This document shows, one piece after another, positions 10,136 to 19,019 of a DNA stretch of 64,000 nucleotides (positions within the stretch are counted from its first letter, which is position 1; every line of letters starts with the position of its first letter). Under the pieces are notes generated by a model that saw only the letters and a program-made list of their open reading frames with translations, did no database searches and had not been told where the DNA came from. The DNA lies in assembly GCA_905221605.1 (NCBI GenBank), contig CAJNDS010002649.1, positions 127,001 to 191,000 of the forward strand, in the 5' to 3' direction. This DNA comes from Symbiodinium natans. Lineage: Eukaryota; Sar; Dinophyceae; Suessiales; Symbiodiniaceae. A program made the translations under genes and the position numbers.

Positions 10136-13100
10136 TCACAGCCCTCGCATCCCAGAGTTCCTGGCGAGCCACATCACGTTCCTCTGTTGTGCTTAGAAGC
10201 CCTTGGAAAATTACTTATATGAATAGGTTCCCTTATAGGGAAAGAAGGAAAACCTCAAAAATTTTCCCAAAAGCACAACCCAGGCTCATGAACTCCGAGC
10301 TGCGCCCGAGCGCCTGAACACCGAGGCCGCGCATCGGGGGCGCCATGTAGCGGCGGGCGCTGCCTCCCCACTTGCCCTTCAAGCTTCCTTAGTTGTCCAG
10401 TAATTCTGGGGGAATTTTAAGGTTAACCTTTTGGGATTATAAGGGGATTGAAATTACCCCAAAAAAGGTTAAAGGTTACCTACTCTACGACTAGGCTTCG
10501 GCCCGTGGTGTAGACGTAGAGCGCCTTGGCGTAGCGCTTGCGATGCTCGCCGTCCGTGTCGCGCGGCTGGGCCTCGAAGTGCGGCTTCACGTCTGCCAGG
10601 CTCAGGCCTTCCTTGCAGTCGGCGGTGAAGAGCAACTTGGCCAAGGAGTTGCGATCTTCCAGGTTGTGAGGGTTCTGCAGCCAGGACAAGGATCCATCGG
10701 ACTTGCGCTCAGTCACAAGCACACTCTTCTCGTTCGTGTCCAGGACGATGTAGTAGTTGTTGCAGGCCTCGTGCTCCATGGCCTCCACATACACCCGGCA
10801 TCGGCTGAGCTTCTCCTTGCCCAACCTGAGTTGTGCATTGAACCCTTTGAAAGCTATTTCTGAACAGGTTCCCTTGAAAGGAAGGAAGGGATATCTGAAA
10901 ATTAACCCTAACCCTAAACCCTAAACCCCAAACCCCAAACCCCAAACCCCAAAGCACAGCCCAGCAACTGATCCTGCGGCTTGGAACTCCTCGTCTCCCA
11001 GGACACCGCGCGGGAGGAGAACACCACGTGAACCATCTCGGGTGCATCGACCTCCTGGATGGTGCCTCGGACATATGGCCCTTGTAAAAGCCCTGGGGTT
11101 TAGGGTTTAGGGTTTGGGGTTTAGGGTCCCTCTTATCCTACCAGTCCTTAATAGGGATGATAATCGGGGGTACTAGAATCCCTCTTAAGGTCTGTTAGTA
11201 TAAGGGGGGAACATCCCAAGAGCCCTCCGAAAAAGAGAGATTCCTAAAACGATGATCCTAAACCCTAAACCCTAAACCCCAAATGTTGAAAACCAAAATG
11301 TCATCCCAAGAGGGCCTAGGCACGGACCTCCAGGCTGCCAAGCTTGTAGATCCGGAAGGCGATTCCGTCTTCGGTGACCTGATGGAACCTGGGTTTTGGC
11401 CTTTAAAGGTTTAGGGATTGGGATTTAGGGTTTGGGGTATAGGGTTTAGGGTTTAGGGTGATAAAAAAATATGTGTGTATATATATATATATATGGTCCA
11501 GTGCTCCCCGGCCCCCCCCCTCCCCTCCCCACCCATGGTCTGGAACCCCCCCCCCCTCCCCTGTGGTGTGGTTGGGGGTTGGTTTTAGGGTTAGGGTTTA
11601 GGGTTTGAGATTTAGGGTTTAGGGTTTAGGGTTTAGGGTTTAGGGTTTAGGGTTTGGGTTTAGGGTTTAGGGTTTAGGGTTTAGGGTTTAGGGTTTAGGG
11701 TTTAGGGTTTAGGGTTTAGGGTTTTAGGTTAAGGGTTTAGGGTTTAGGGTTTGAAAGGTTTTAGGGTTAACCCCTCCCCCCCCTGTGGTGTGGTTGGGGG
11801 TTGGTTTTAGGGTTTAGGGTTCAGGGTTGGTTTAGGGTTTAGGGCTTAGGGTTTGACAGGGTTTAGGGTTTAGGGTTGGAGACCGTAGGCCTGGAGGGGG
11901 GAGGGGGGGTAGGGGGGTAAACGCCTCACACACATGACATGGGTTTCTCCGAGGCGTGCTCCCTCAACCGAAGGCACAACACTCACAAAACACGGGTTTT
12001 GCCGAGGGTCGGCCCCCCCCCCCCCCTACCTGACCATACCATGGGGGGGGGGGGGGGGGCCGGACACGACAGACGCCGGACCATATATAACCATAGCCTT
12101 ATAAACCCAAATAATGAAAGTCAAAAATGTCCCCAAGAACCAACCTAGAAACTCCGGGGCGGCCTTGGGAATCACGTCCTCGAGCAGGCTGCGCTTGAAG
12201 GCCTCATCGACCTCCAACTTCACCTTGGGTAGCCCCGTAACCTTATTATTATGAGTATTATTATTCTTATTCTTCTTCTTATTATTATTGTTATCATTAT
12301 TTTTGCTGTTTCTATTTATTGTTACTATAATTATGAGGATTATTATGCTTCGCCTTGGTGGCCCAGTACCCATATTATGATAAGGGTAAAGTATGCCATT
12401 TTCGTGTTGGTTGCTTACTTTCTAAGGGAACCTTGAACCCAAAAAAGGGGGGCAAGAGGGCAAAAGGGGCACCACTGGGCGACCAAGCCGCCAAGCCAAA
12501 GTTCGTGGGCACGGTGTGCGAGACGCGCCCCTCGAGCTCGACCTGATAGTTTCAAAACATAGGGGGGGGGGGGGGTGCCCTTTTTGGGGGGTCCATGTTG
12601 AGGGGATTCTATGGGACTCTCTTCTATTTGGGGTCTGAACATAAGGGGTATAATTACCCCTATTCTATGGGATTCTATTCTCTTTGCGGTAAAACCGACC
12701 CTAAACCCGAAACCCTAAACCCCAAACCCTAAACCCTAAACCCTAAACCCTAAACCCTAAACCCTAAACCCTAAACCCTAAACCCTAAACCCCCTATTTC
12801 TTGGGAAAATGCCCACCTGGAAGCGGGAGGTCCAGGATCGCGGGAACTCCGATCCCGGGTTCGCCATCACGAAGCTCTTGTCCGCGAAGCCTTGCTGTTG
12901 GTTCGTAGGGTTTAGGGTTTAGGGTTTAGGGTTTAGGGTTTAGGGTTTAGGGTTTGGGGTTTGGGGTTTGGGGTTTGGGGTTTGGGGTTTGGGGTTTGGG
13001 GTTTGGGGTTTGGGGTTTGGGGTTTGGGGTTTGGGGTTTTGGGTTTTGGCTACTAACCAGCAGCAAGAAGCGTGCCCGGCGCCGCTCGCGGGTGCTGCGC

Positions 13101-15997
13101 TCCTCGCCCACGAGGCTGCGCACCTTCACGATGTACTCCTTGGCAGCCCAGTAACTTGCCAGTAACCATCTTACGATAAGGGCACCCCTTTTTTTTTGGG
13201 TTGGCTACTTTATCAGGGAACCTTGAACCCAAAAAAAGGGGTAAAGGGTACCACATGGGCTACACCAAGACTCGAGGTTGGGATCGGGCGGCGTGAAGGC
13301 GTCGCCCTCCTCCGTGCGGTCGCACTGCGGGACGTCGAAGATGTTCAGCAGCAGCTTCTGGTCGTCCACCTTCATTCCGGGCCAGGACTTCTGGCCCAGG
13401 CTCCTCCGGCTGGCTCTTGGTAGGGAATCAGGGAAGGAGGTACCCTAGATGATCCCTTATAGGGTAGATATAGGGCCCTTAATAGGGAATGATACCCTAA
13501 TTCGGGTAGATACCTGAATTCCCTAAAATCCCTGCGAAGAACCAGTTGGCTCCTGAGGAAGGCCTTGCCCAGCGTGGTGCGGCCTTCCAGGGACGCGGCG
13601 TCGCCGCTGCAGGGTGGGAGGCGGCCCCGAAAGCGCTCCTCTTATAGAGTTCTTTAGGGTTTAGGGTTTAGGGTTTAGGGTTTAGGGTTTAGGGTTTAGG
13701 GTTTAGGGTTTAGGGTTTAGGGTTTAGGGTTTAGGGTTTAGGGTTTAGGGTTTAGGGTTTAGGGTTTAGGGTTTAGGGTTAGGGTTTAGGATTTCGGGTT
13801 TAGGGTAAGAGAGCCCTATCGTCCTCCGTGGAGAGGGAGAACTTGTCCAAGTTGAGGTCCACACCCTGTGGCATCTCGCCTTCACGTGGCCCAGTAATCA
13901 TATTATAACTTATAACGGGCATACCCTTTTTTGGGGGGTTGGTTACTTTTAGAAGGGGACCTTGAACCAAAAAAAGGGCAGAAGGGATCAGAAGGGTACC
14001 ACTGGGCGACCACCAAGTCGCGCTGGCCCAGCTGGAAGCGCTGCGGCATGAACATCGGCCGCCCTGACTGGCCCAGCTGCATTCCAGTCGGCTGCGGCTG
14101 GCCCTGCAGCGCATGCCGCTGAGCAAGCTCGAAACGGTCCAAGCCAAACTCGACGCCACCATAGATGGCCTGGAGCTTGCTCTGGCCACCCGTGACCATG
14201 TCGATGAGGCGCCCGTTCTTGAGCTTGATGCGCGAGTTGCCGCGCATGTTCCACAGCTGGGGGATCTCCATGTGGGGCTCCGGCGCGGCGCCCTTCACGA
14301 TCTCGTCCGCCAAGCGATACCAGGATGGGTCGATGCGCGCCTTCGAGTCCACCAGGTACTTGGCCATCACGGAGGCCTTGGCCAACTCACGAAGGTGGAA
14401 GATGACACTCTTGCGCTCGGCGATGAGGTCGAAGTTCCGCGTGAAGGCCTCGGCAAACTTCTTGAGGGGGTGCGTGGGCACCGTGACGGGGGCATCCTCC
14501 AGGCCCTTGGGCGTCACGATCTGCTCCCGGGCCTCCACGCCCATGCGGACGTGCGGGATGAGGGTTTGGTCCTCGGCCATGCGGACCTCGGCCTTCTTCA
14601 CCACGAACCACTCGCGGCCGGACCAGGTCTTGTCCTTGTCCCCCATCTCGGACCAGTCAAAGACGCTCAGCATCCCGAGGACGGGCATCGAGTACTCCCC
14701 CAGAGCAAGCTCCTTCAGGAAGTAGTCGGCCTGGAACATGACGTCGCCGGCGCTGGTGCCCGCCAGCCAGGAAGGCTCGAAGACCTTCTTCTGGGGTGAG
14801 TTCTCCAGGTTCTTGGGGTCGATGGGGTCCAGGGAGAAGAGGGGCTCGCGGGAGGCCGTCTTCCTCACCTTCAGGGCCAAGAGGAGGTACTCCAGGTTCA
14901 CCGAGGCCGACGGCTCCAGCGTCGCGGCGACGCGCACGGTCTTCGACGCCTCATCCAGGACCAGGCAGCACAGCCCCTGAGGTGCGGGGTGGCAGCCCAT
15001 GCGTTCCGCCAGGCGAAGGTTCGTCGGAACGCTGTCCATGCGCCAGCCGATGTTGTACTCCTTGGTAGCCCAGTATCCATCTTATAATCATGCAACCTTT
15101 TTTGGGTTGGTTGCTTTATAAGGGAACCTTGAACCAAAAAAAAGGGTAAAGGGTACCACAGGGCCACCAAGACTCCATGCGGTTCTTGAGCTTCTTGTTG
15201 TTCTCCCGGGTTGTGCGATGCTCCTCCTCGCGTTGGGCCTCCTTCAGGAGGACCTGGGCCATGCACTCGGTGTGGACACAGGTCTCTTTGCCCTCACGGC
15301 CCTGGTAGGCAAACTCGCCCACGGGCATGGAGCAGCGCGTGCACAGTGGGATCTCCTCCCGGTCGGAGTCCACCTCTGTGAGGTTGACCTTCGTCAAGGG
15401 CTTCTTGGTTGGTCGGTAGCTGAGCGCTGCTTGGAGCGACTCAGTGGACACTTTCTCCCCCTGCGGTGGCTTTCCGGGTCCTGTGAACCACGGGAAAGCC
15501 TTTCGGCTGTAGCCTGGGTTGGAGCCGTCCCGGCATTCCCCAAACTTCTCGGTGTACTGGCGGAAGGCTTCACGCTCATCCTCTGTCGGCTCCTTGCCGG
15601 CCTGGATTTGGGTGTTCTCCGTGTTGTCCTCGGACTCGCTGGTGACCACAGCTGGCATCTCCACTTCGCTTCCCGTCGAAGCGTCCTCAACCACGGCCAC
15701 CTCTGACTTCTGCGAGGCCCACTCCGAGAATCGTCCACGGCGCTGAGCACGGCTTGGCTCCGAGTCCTCAGCCTTCACAAGGAGGTCCTTGCCACGCAGC
15801 TTCATGGTAACCCAGCCCCTGGCAGGGCCCTCACCACGCACAAGCTCGTAGCAGAGACGTCCATCCATGCTGTCGATCTCCTTGACCACGGCACCGGTGC
15901 TGAGCCGCGCCTCGCAAAGCTCGTCCGAAAGTGACGGGCCCGAGCGCACCAGGACGCCGCTATGACCCACACCGCCCACAACCTCCCAAAGTGCCAT
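10136..15997 (-). CDS. Conserved-looking protein of 1,036 aa, 14 exons; function unknown
   Basis: Exons in order: 15997-15176, 15060-14022, 13879-13815, 13638-13551, 13413-13274, 13138-13058, 12894-12817, 12542-12492, 12241-12155, 11378-11324, 11080-10966, 10825-10500, 10387-10280, 10191-10136. They sum to 3,111 nt, exactly 1,037 codons with the stop, and every junction keeps frame. Introns end in AG and begin GA, GC, GC, GC, GA, GT, GT, GC, GA, GT, GC, GA, GT. The start is the first ATG (15997) after a spliced-leader relict at 16044-16057. Residues about 12-75 resemble a small SH3-like beta domain (GVLVRSG ... ARGWVTMKL). Exon 1 also holds a likely zinc site, CTRC then CVHTEC, before a charged helix. 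Exon 2 is a long mixed alpha/beta region (VMFQADYFLKELALGEYSMP, then WSGREWFVVKKAEVRM). Exons 4-14 encode charged, partly beta-rich sequence such as YYIVLDTNEKSVLVTERKSD. I do not recognise a named family. Splice sites are inferred without transcripts. Confidence 0.85.
10192..10279 (-). mobile_element. Intron 13: GT-AG, family D-like introner
   Basis: 88 bp. It resembles family D in minus orientation (TTGGGAAAATTTTTGAGG, CCTTCTTTCCC, TTTTCCAAGGGCTTCTAAG). It is flanked by GTTGTGC and its reverse complement GCACAAC rather than by a direct duplication. Confidence 0.6.
10388..10499 (-). mobile_element. Intron 12: family E introner with GA-AG ends
   Basis: 112 bp. A direct duplication GAAGC flanks the element (10495-10499 and 10383-10387). 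The intron starts with the first GA of one copy and ends CTAAG just before the other. Removing it restores one GAAGC and the frame (GGC CGA AGC TTG). Internal pairs TTAACCTTTTT and AAAAGGTTAACCTT can fold back on each other. A close copy lies at 26935-27045. Confidence 0.85.
11100..11222. mobile_element. Family A element inside intron 10
   Basis: A degenerate family A copy (CCCTCTTATCCTACCAGTCC, TTAATAGGGATGATAATC, GTTAGTATAAGGGGGGAACA, TCCCAAG) lies within the GT-AG intron 11081-11323, next to short TTTAGGG runs and family D-like sequence at 11218-11320. Intron 10 is therefore composite, with several insertions stacked in one intron. Confidence 0.65.
11379..12154 (-). repeat. Intron 9: 776-bp composite of TTTAGGG arrays, poly-G and family D
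   Basis: The largest intron of the gene, GA-AG. It holds family D-like sequence at its 5' end (about 12075-12150), two poly-G/poly-C tracts (12014-12060), TTTAGGG arrays over about 11581-11875, a duplicated CCTGTGGTGTGGTTGGGGGT motif (11559 and 11780) and a short AT repeat near 11475. All small frames on either strand inside it are repeat artefacts. Confidence 0.75.
12242..12491 (-). mobile_element. Intron 8: family B introner beside an AAT microsatellite, GC-AG
   Basis: A family B copy (12355-12488) is bounded by the duplicated GGCG (12489-12492 and 12351-12354). Removing only this copy leaves GCGAAG followed by AATAAT repeats that cannot be translated far, so the real intron probably runs on to AATAAG at 12242. 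Reading resumes there in frame with VTGLPKVKLEV. This suggests the introner landed inside, or at the edge of, an older intron. Confidence 0.7.
12543..12816 (-). repeat. Intron 7: GT-AG, mostly CCCTAAA array
   Basis: 274 bp starting CAG/GTGGGCATTTTCCC and ending AACTATCAG. About 80 bp (12711-12791) is near-perfect telomere-like repeat. The rest includes a poly-G tract (12563-12576) and TTCTATGGGATTCTAT repeats. The flanking exons are 26 and 17 codons, both in phase 0. Confidence 0.85.
12895..13057 (-). repeat. Intron 6: GT-AG, TTTAGGG plus TTTGGGG array
   Basis: 163 bp starting GTTAGTAGCC and ending ACCAACAG. Nearly all of it is heptamer repeat, first TTTGGGG variants and then TTTAGGG. The flanking exons (27 and 26 codons) are phase 0, which gives strong support that telomere-like DNA is spliced out of a transcript. 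Confidence 0.9.
13139..13273 (-). mobile_element. Intron 5: family B introner with GA-AG ends
   Basis: 135 bp. The direct duplication GAGT lies at 13270-13273 and 13135-13138. The donor is the GA of the duplication, the acceptor is GCCAAG. Splicing joins DPNL to EYIVKV in phase 0. The ends CTTGGTGTAGCCC and GGGCTGCCAAG are near-inverted repeats. Confidence 0.9.
13414..13550 (-). mobile_element. Intron 4: family C introner, GC-AG
   Basis: 137 bp. The element (13416-13546) is flanked by AGCCA duplicates (13547-13551 and 13411-13415). Its ends ACTGGTTCTTCGCAGGG and CCCTACCAAG are partly complementary. The reading frame requires the acceptor two bases into the second duplicate, so the original sequence is not exactly restored. 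Relatives lie at 24503-24614 and, more degenerate, 22915-23055. Confidence 0.75.
13639..13814 (-). repeat. Intron 3: GC-AG, almost entirely TTTAGGG array
   Basis: 176 bp joining exons that read STEDDR and ERFRGRL in phase 0. About 150 bp of it (13650-13805) is telomere-like repeat. The donor lies at AGG/GCTCTC, outside the array, and the acceptor at TATAAGAG. Confidence 0.8.
13880..14021 (-). mobile_element. Intron 2: family B introner with GC-AG ends
   Basis: 142 bp. The duplicated GCGA (14018-14021 and 13876-13879) supplies the GC donor and the acceptor is GTGAAG. Splicing restores one GCGA and joins QLGQR to EMPQGV in frame. Confidence 0.9.
15061..15175 (-). mobile_element. Intron 1: family B introner with GA-AG ends
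   Basis: 115 bp. Five-base duplication GGAGT (15172-15176 and 15057-15061). The element starts CTTGGTGGCC and ends GGCTACCAA, a near-perfect terminal inverted repeat. The intron begins GA within the duplication and ends CCAAG. Splicing yields ATG GAG TAC in phase 0. Confidence 0.92.
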
Positions 15998-16043
15998 CTT
16001 GTGCGGTACGGAATGTACTACCGTGACTTGCACTTGACCTATA

Positions 16044-16057
16044 GAGCCAAAATGGCT
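16044..16057 (-). other. Relict spliced-leader core upstream of the 14-exon gene
   Basis: On the minus strand this reads AGCCATTTTGGCTC, the core of the dinoflagellate spliced leader (known consensus CCGTAGCCATTTTGGCTCAAG). It is followed by TATAGGTCAAG and, 47 bp further, by the ATG at 15997. Relict leaders in genomic DNA are known in dinoflagellates and mark genes that returned to the genome from trans-spliced mRNA. The flanking CGTCGC and the extra bases before TCAAG show decay. Confidence 0.7.
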
Positions 16058-16185
16058 GCGACGTATGGCTGGTTGAGGGTTTGCGGGGCGAGTCCCAGGC
16101 TCTTTCTGGGCTCGAAAAGCTGCTACAAATCGTCAGCCAGTGTTTGCCAGCAACGGAACCAACCTTGACCCGATTCCTCTCTTCC

Positions 16186-16256
16186 CCTCTCTCTCTCTCT
16201 CTCTCGTCCCCTCTGTCTCCCTCTCTCTCCCTCTCCCTCCCTCTCCCTCCCTCCTA
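16186..16256. repeat. CT-rich microsatellite
   Basis: (CTCTCT/CCCT)n over about 70 bp. A GAGAGCGAGC-rich tract at 16483-16530 is a second purine repeat. No gene seen from 16060 to 16690. Confidence 0.85.
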
Positions 16257-16691
16257 GCGCAGAGCACGACACCGGCCCCGGGGCCTCGGAAGGCAGCTGC
16301 CCACGAAACGACGGCCGGCGACTGCCGGCTTTGGCGGCGGCCGGGACGGCATCGGCTTGCTTGGCGCCCGCCTTCGGTCACATCCAGCAATCCAGGGGCT
16401 CTCCTACTGACCACTCTTTGTCTGCTAACTTGCTGTTCTACGTGCAACTACTTGCGCGTTTGCTGGAGGCGTGCGTGAGCAAGCGAGAGCGCGAGAGAGC
16501 GAGGGAGGGGGCAGGGAGGGAGGAACGACAGGGAAAGAAAGAATGAAAAGACAAAAAGCCCATGTCTAAAACGTCGCTACCCACAACGACAAAAGAACGT
16601 GCGGCTTAAACACGATCTACAACTGATTAAACAGTTATAATGAACTCATTATCCAAATTCTGGTCCCCAGGATTGTAGCATTATTTCCAAA

Positions 16692-16841
16692 TCAACCCCA
16701 GACCGAACCCTGAAGCAAGGCCTGGGCTGCCTGATCCCCTTCGACCTCGTCGCACAGTGCCCGGCAGAGGTCTTCGGCCCGAGCCAAAGAATCCTCGACA
16801 CCTTGATTTGGGCTTTGGGTTTCAGGTTTTGGGTTTTGGGT

Positions 16842-16880
<39 letters not shown>

Positions 16881-18205
16881 GGTTTAGGGTTTAGGGTTTA
16901 CTGAGGGCTTGTGGAATGAGATGTTGCTATCCTTCGCCTCAACCCAGGACACCAGACTGCAAGAACACTTCCGACTCGCGGGCAGCCTCCAGGACCCTAA
17001 ATTAGGCCCCAAAACAAGACTCTACGTTAGGCCCTCATTCCGGGCAAAGGACAGTTTCCTGACCCGTCCGCGCCTGAAGGGGGCATCTGCAGGAAGCGGA
17101 GTCGCTCACGCTCCTCGGATAACTAGGGACGGCGTCTTGGGTTCTGCGGCTTAATATAGGGGTCAAGTCCTAAGCAATAAGGGTTTAGGGTTGGAGGCTT
17201 TGGGGCTTAGGGCTTAGGGCTAGGGGTGCCCCAGTTCCCTGAGCAGGGCCAGGGCTCCAGAAGCAGAGCCTCAATGGTCGCCAGGGCGTCGCGATGGACC
17301 TGCTCTTGCCAGCGGCTGTCCTGGCTCGTTTTGGGAAGAGGGCTTAGGGTTCAGGGTTTGTGGCTTAGGGCTTAGGGTTTAGGGCTGAGGGCTCAGGGCT
17401 CAGGGCGAGGGCTTTGAGCTTAGGGTTTCAGGCTTCGGATTTAAGGTTTAGGGTTGAGGGCACTCAGATTGCTGCTGGACTTGTCTGTTGAACTCTCTAA
17501 AGCCCTTAGAACCCTTAAAGCCCTAAAAACCTGCTTTGTTAGGAGGCCGCTAGCTCTTTGGAGAAGAGGGCTTCTGAGAGCCTGAACCAGGCACTCGGAG
17601 CCAGCGGGTCTGCGTTTCAGGCGATGCTTTGGGTTCAGCGATTTTAAGCTTTATCGCGTTTAGGGTTCATAGGGCCTACAAGGTGTATTGTAGCTTGTGG
17701 GTTTAGGGTTCAGGGCTAAGCTGGCCATGGACACTGAAGGCAGTAGATTTCTGAGCAAGGCGAACCAGAAAAGTAAAACCTTAGTTCAGGTGGTACTTGT
17801 TGCCCTGTCCACGTCAGGAATTTTGCCGGACAGGAGGACTCATTTTCGACCCTTATATCATATCTCTTATAACTACCCATGAACCGTTGAACCATAAGAA
17901 AGCTGGGACGCTGCCATTCCATTGCAACTCTATCCCTATAAATCCTATAGATTGGGATATCCCCCCTTATACTAACATTCATCAATGGGCATTCTAGTAC
18001 CCCGCATTATAAGGGGGAACATCCCAATGAGGCACTTAAGGGGGCTTCTAAGTGGGTTATAAGTACAGTCATAATTGGTACCAGGAGCCTCCAAGTGTAA
18101 ACCCTCTTTTGCTCCCGCCTCCCAGAACTTGCGCCCGGAGAAGGCCAGGCACTCGTCCAGCAGCTGCAACGGCTCCTCCCACCAAAAAAAGCACGGATGC
18201 CGCAA
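16692..18205 (-). CDS. Candidate multi-exon gene, 3' part; unrecognised
   Basis: Minus-strand islands read as exons. 18105-18180 has EEPLQLLDECLAFSGRKFWE then AGAKEG. 17228-17330 has SQDSRWQEQVHRDALATIEA then LLLEPWPCSGNWG. 17035-17150 has FRRGRVRKLSFARNEG. 16940-16995 has VLEAARESEVFLQSGVLG. A terminal exon at about 16692-16803 has VEDSLARAEDLCRALCDEVE then GDQAAQALLQGSVWG and a TGA at 16692-16694. Helical, acidic sequence. The island 17560-17640 reads on both strands. Exact junctions unresolved. TTTAGGG or TTGAGGG repeats and a degenerate family A element (17955-18030) lie between the islands. Confidence 0.45.
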
Positions 18206-18394
18206 GCGAAAAGGGGTGCCCTTGTTGGTTTTTAAAGAGGCTTACAAGGGAACCCAAGCCCTAAAAGAAGGGGAATAAGGCCCTACTCTGGGTCCTAGAA
18301 AGAGTCACAAACGCGCAGGAATATAAGAAGTTGCAGAAGACTAGGGAGCCCCACAGAACGTGCCCTGAGCCTTGTTGAATCTTGGCCTCTTCTT

Positions 18395-18720
18395 CGGGTA
18401 GGTACATGGTGGGGTTTAGGGTTTTTTACCCCAATAAACCTACACCCACCATGTAACTACCCTAATAGGTGGGTTACATTATGGGACCATGTAACTACAG
18501 ACCTGTGGGACTGCCGTGGAAACATGCACTATCTTGGCTTAGAAATTTGGGAACGGAACCCTAAACCCTAAAACCCAAAACCCTAGAACCCTGGAACCCT
18601 AGAACCCTAGAACCGTAGAACCCTAGAACCGTAGAACCCTAAACCCTAAACCCTAAACCCTAAACCCTAAACCCTAAACCCTAAACCCTAAACCCTAAAC
18701 CCTAAACCCTAAACCCTAAC
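18395..18720. repeat. Hairpin-like insert followed by CCCTAAA array
   Basis: 18395-18500 contains GTACATGGTGGGGTTTAGGG and its loose inverse CACCCACCATGTAACTAC, then a second GTAACTAC copy. This looks like an introner of a further family. 18555-18720 is CCCTAGAA and CCCTAAA repeat. Confidence 0.6.
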
Positions 18721-19019
18721 CTGGCCCTAAACCCTCAATCCTAAACCCCAAACCCCAAACCCTAACCTAAATCCCAGAACCACACCGGACCCCCGGTCTC
18801 CGCGTGTGGCGATTGCAGGCGCCGCATGTGGCACGCTTTCCTGGGCACGGGGGCGGCGTGGAAATTTTTTGGGGCTTCAGGGTTCGTCACTTGGGTTTAT
18901 AGGGTCTGTTGTTTAGGGTTTAGGGTTTAGGGTTTGGGGTTTAGGGTTTGGGGTTTGGGGTTTGGGGTTTAGCGTTTAGGGTGTAGGGTTGAGGGTTGAG
19001 GGTTGAGTAGCATCGACAT

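Noticed and set aside
12947-13165. Frames of repeated GFGVWGL or NPKPQTP
   Set aside because: They are translations of the TTTGGGG array that forms intron 6 of the 14-exon gene.
14113-14799. Plus-strand frame of 228 codons
   Set aside because: It is the antisense shadow of exon 2 of the minus-strand 14-exon gene, whose joined frame is far better supported.
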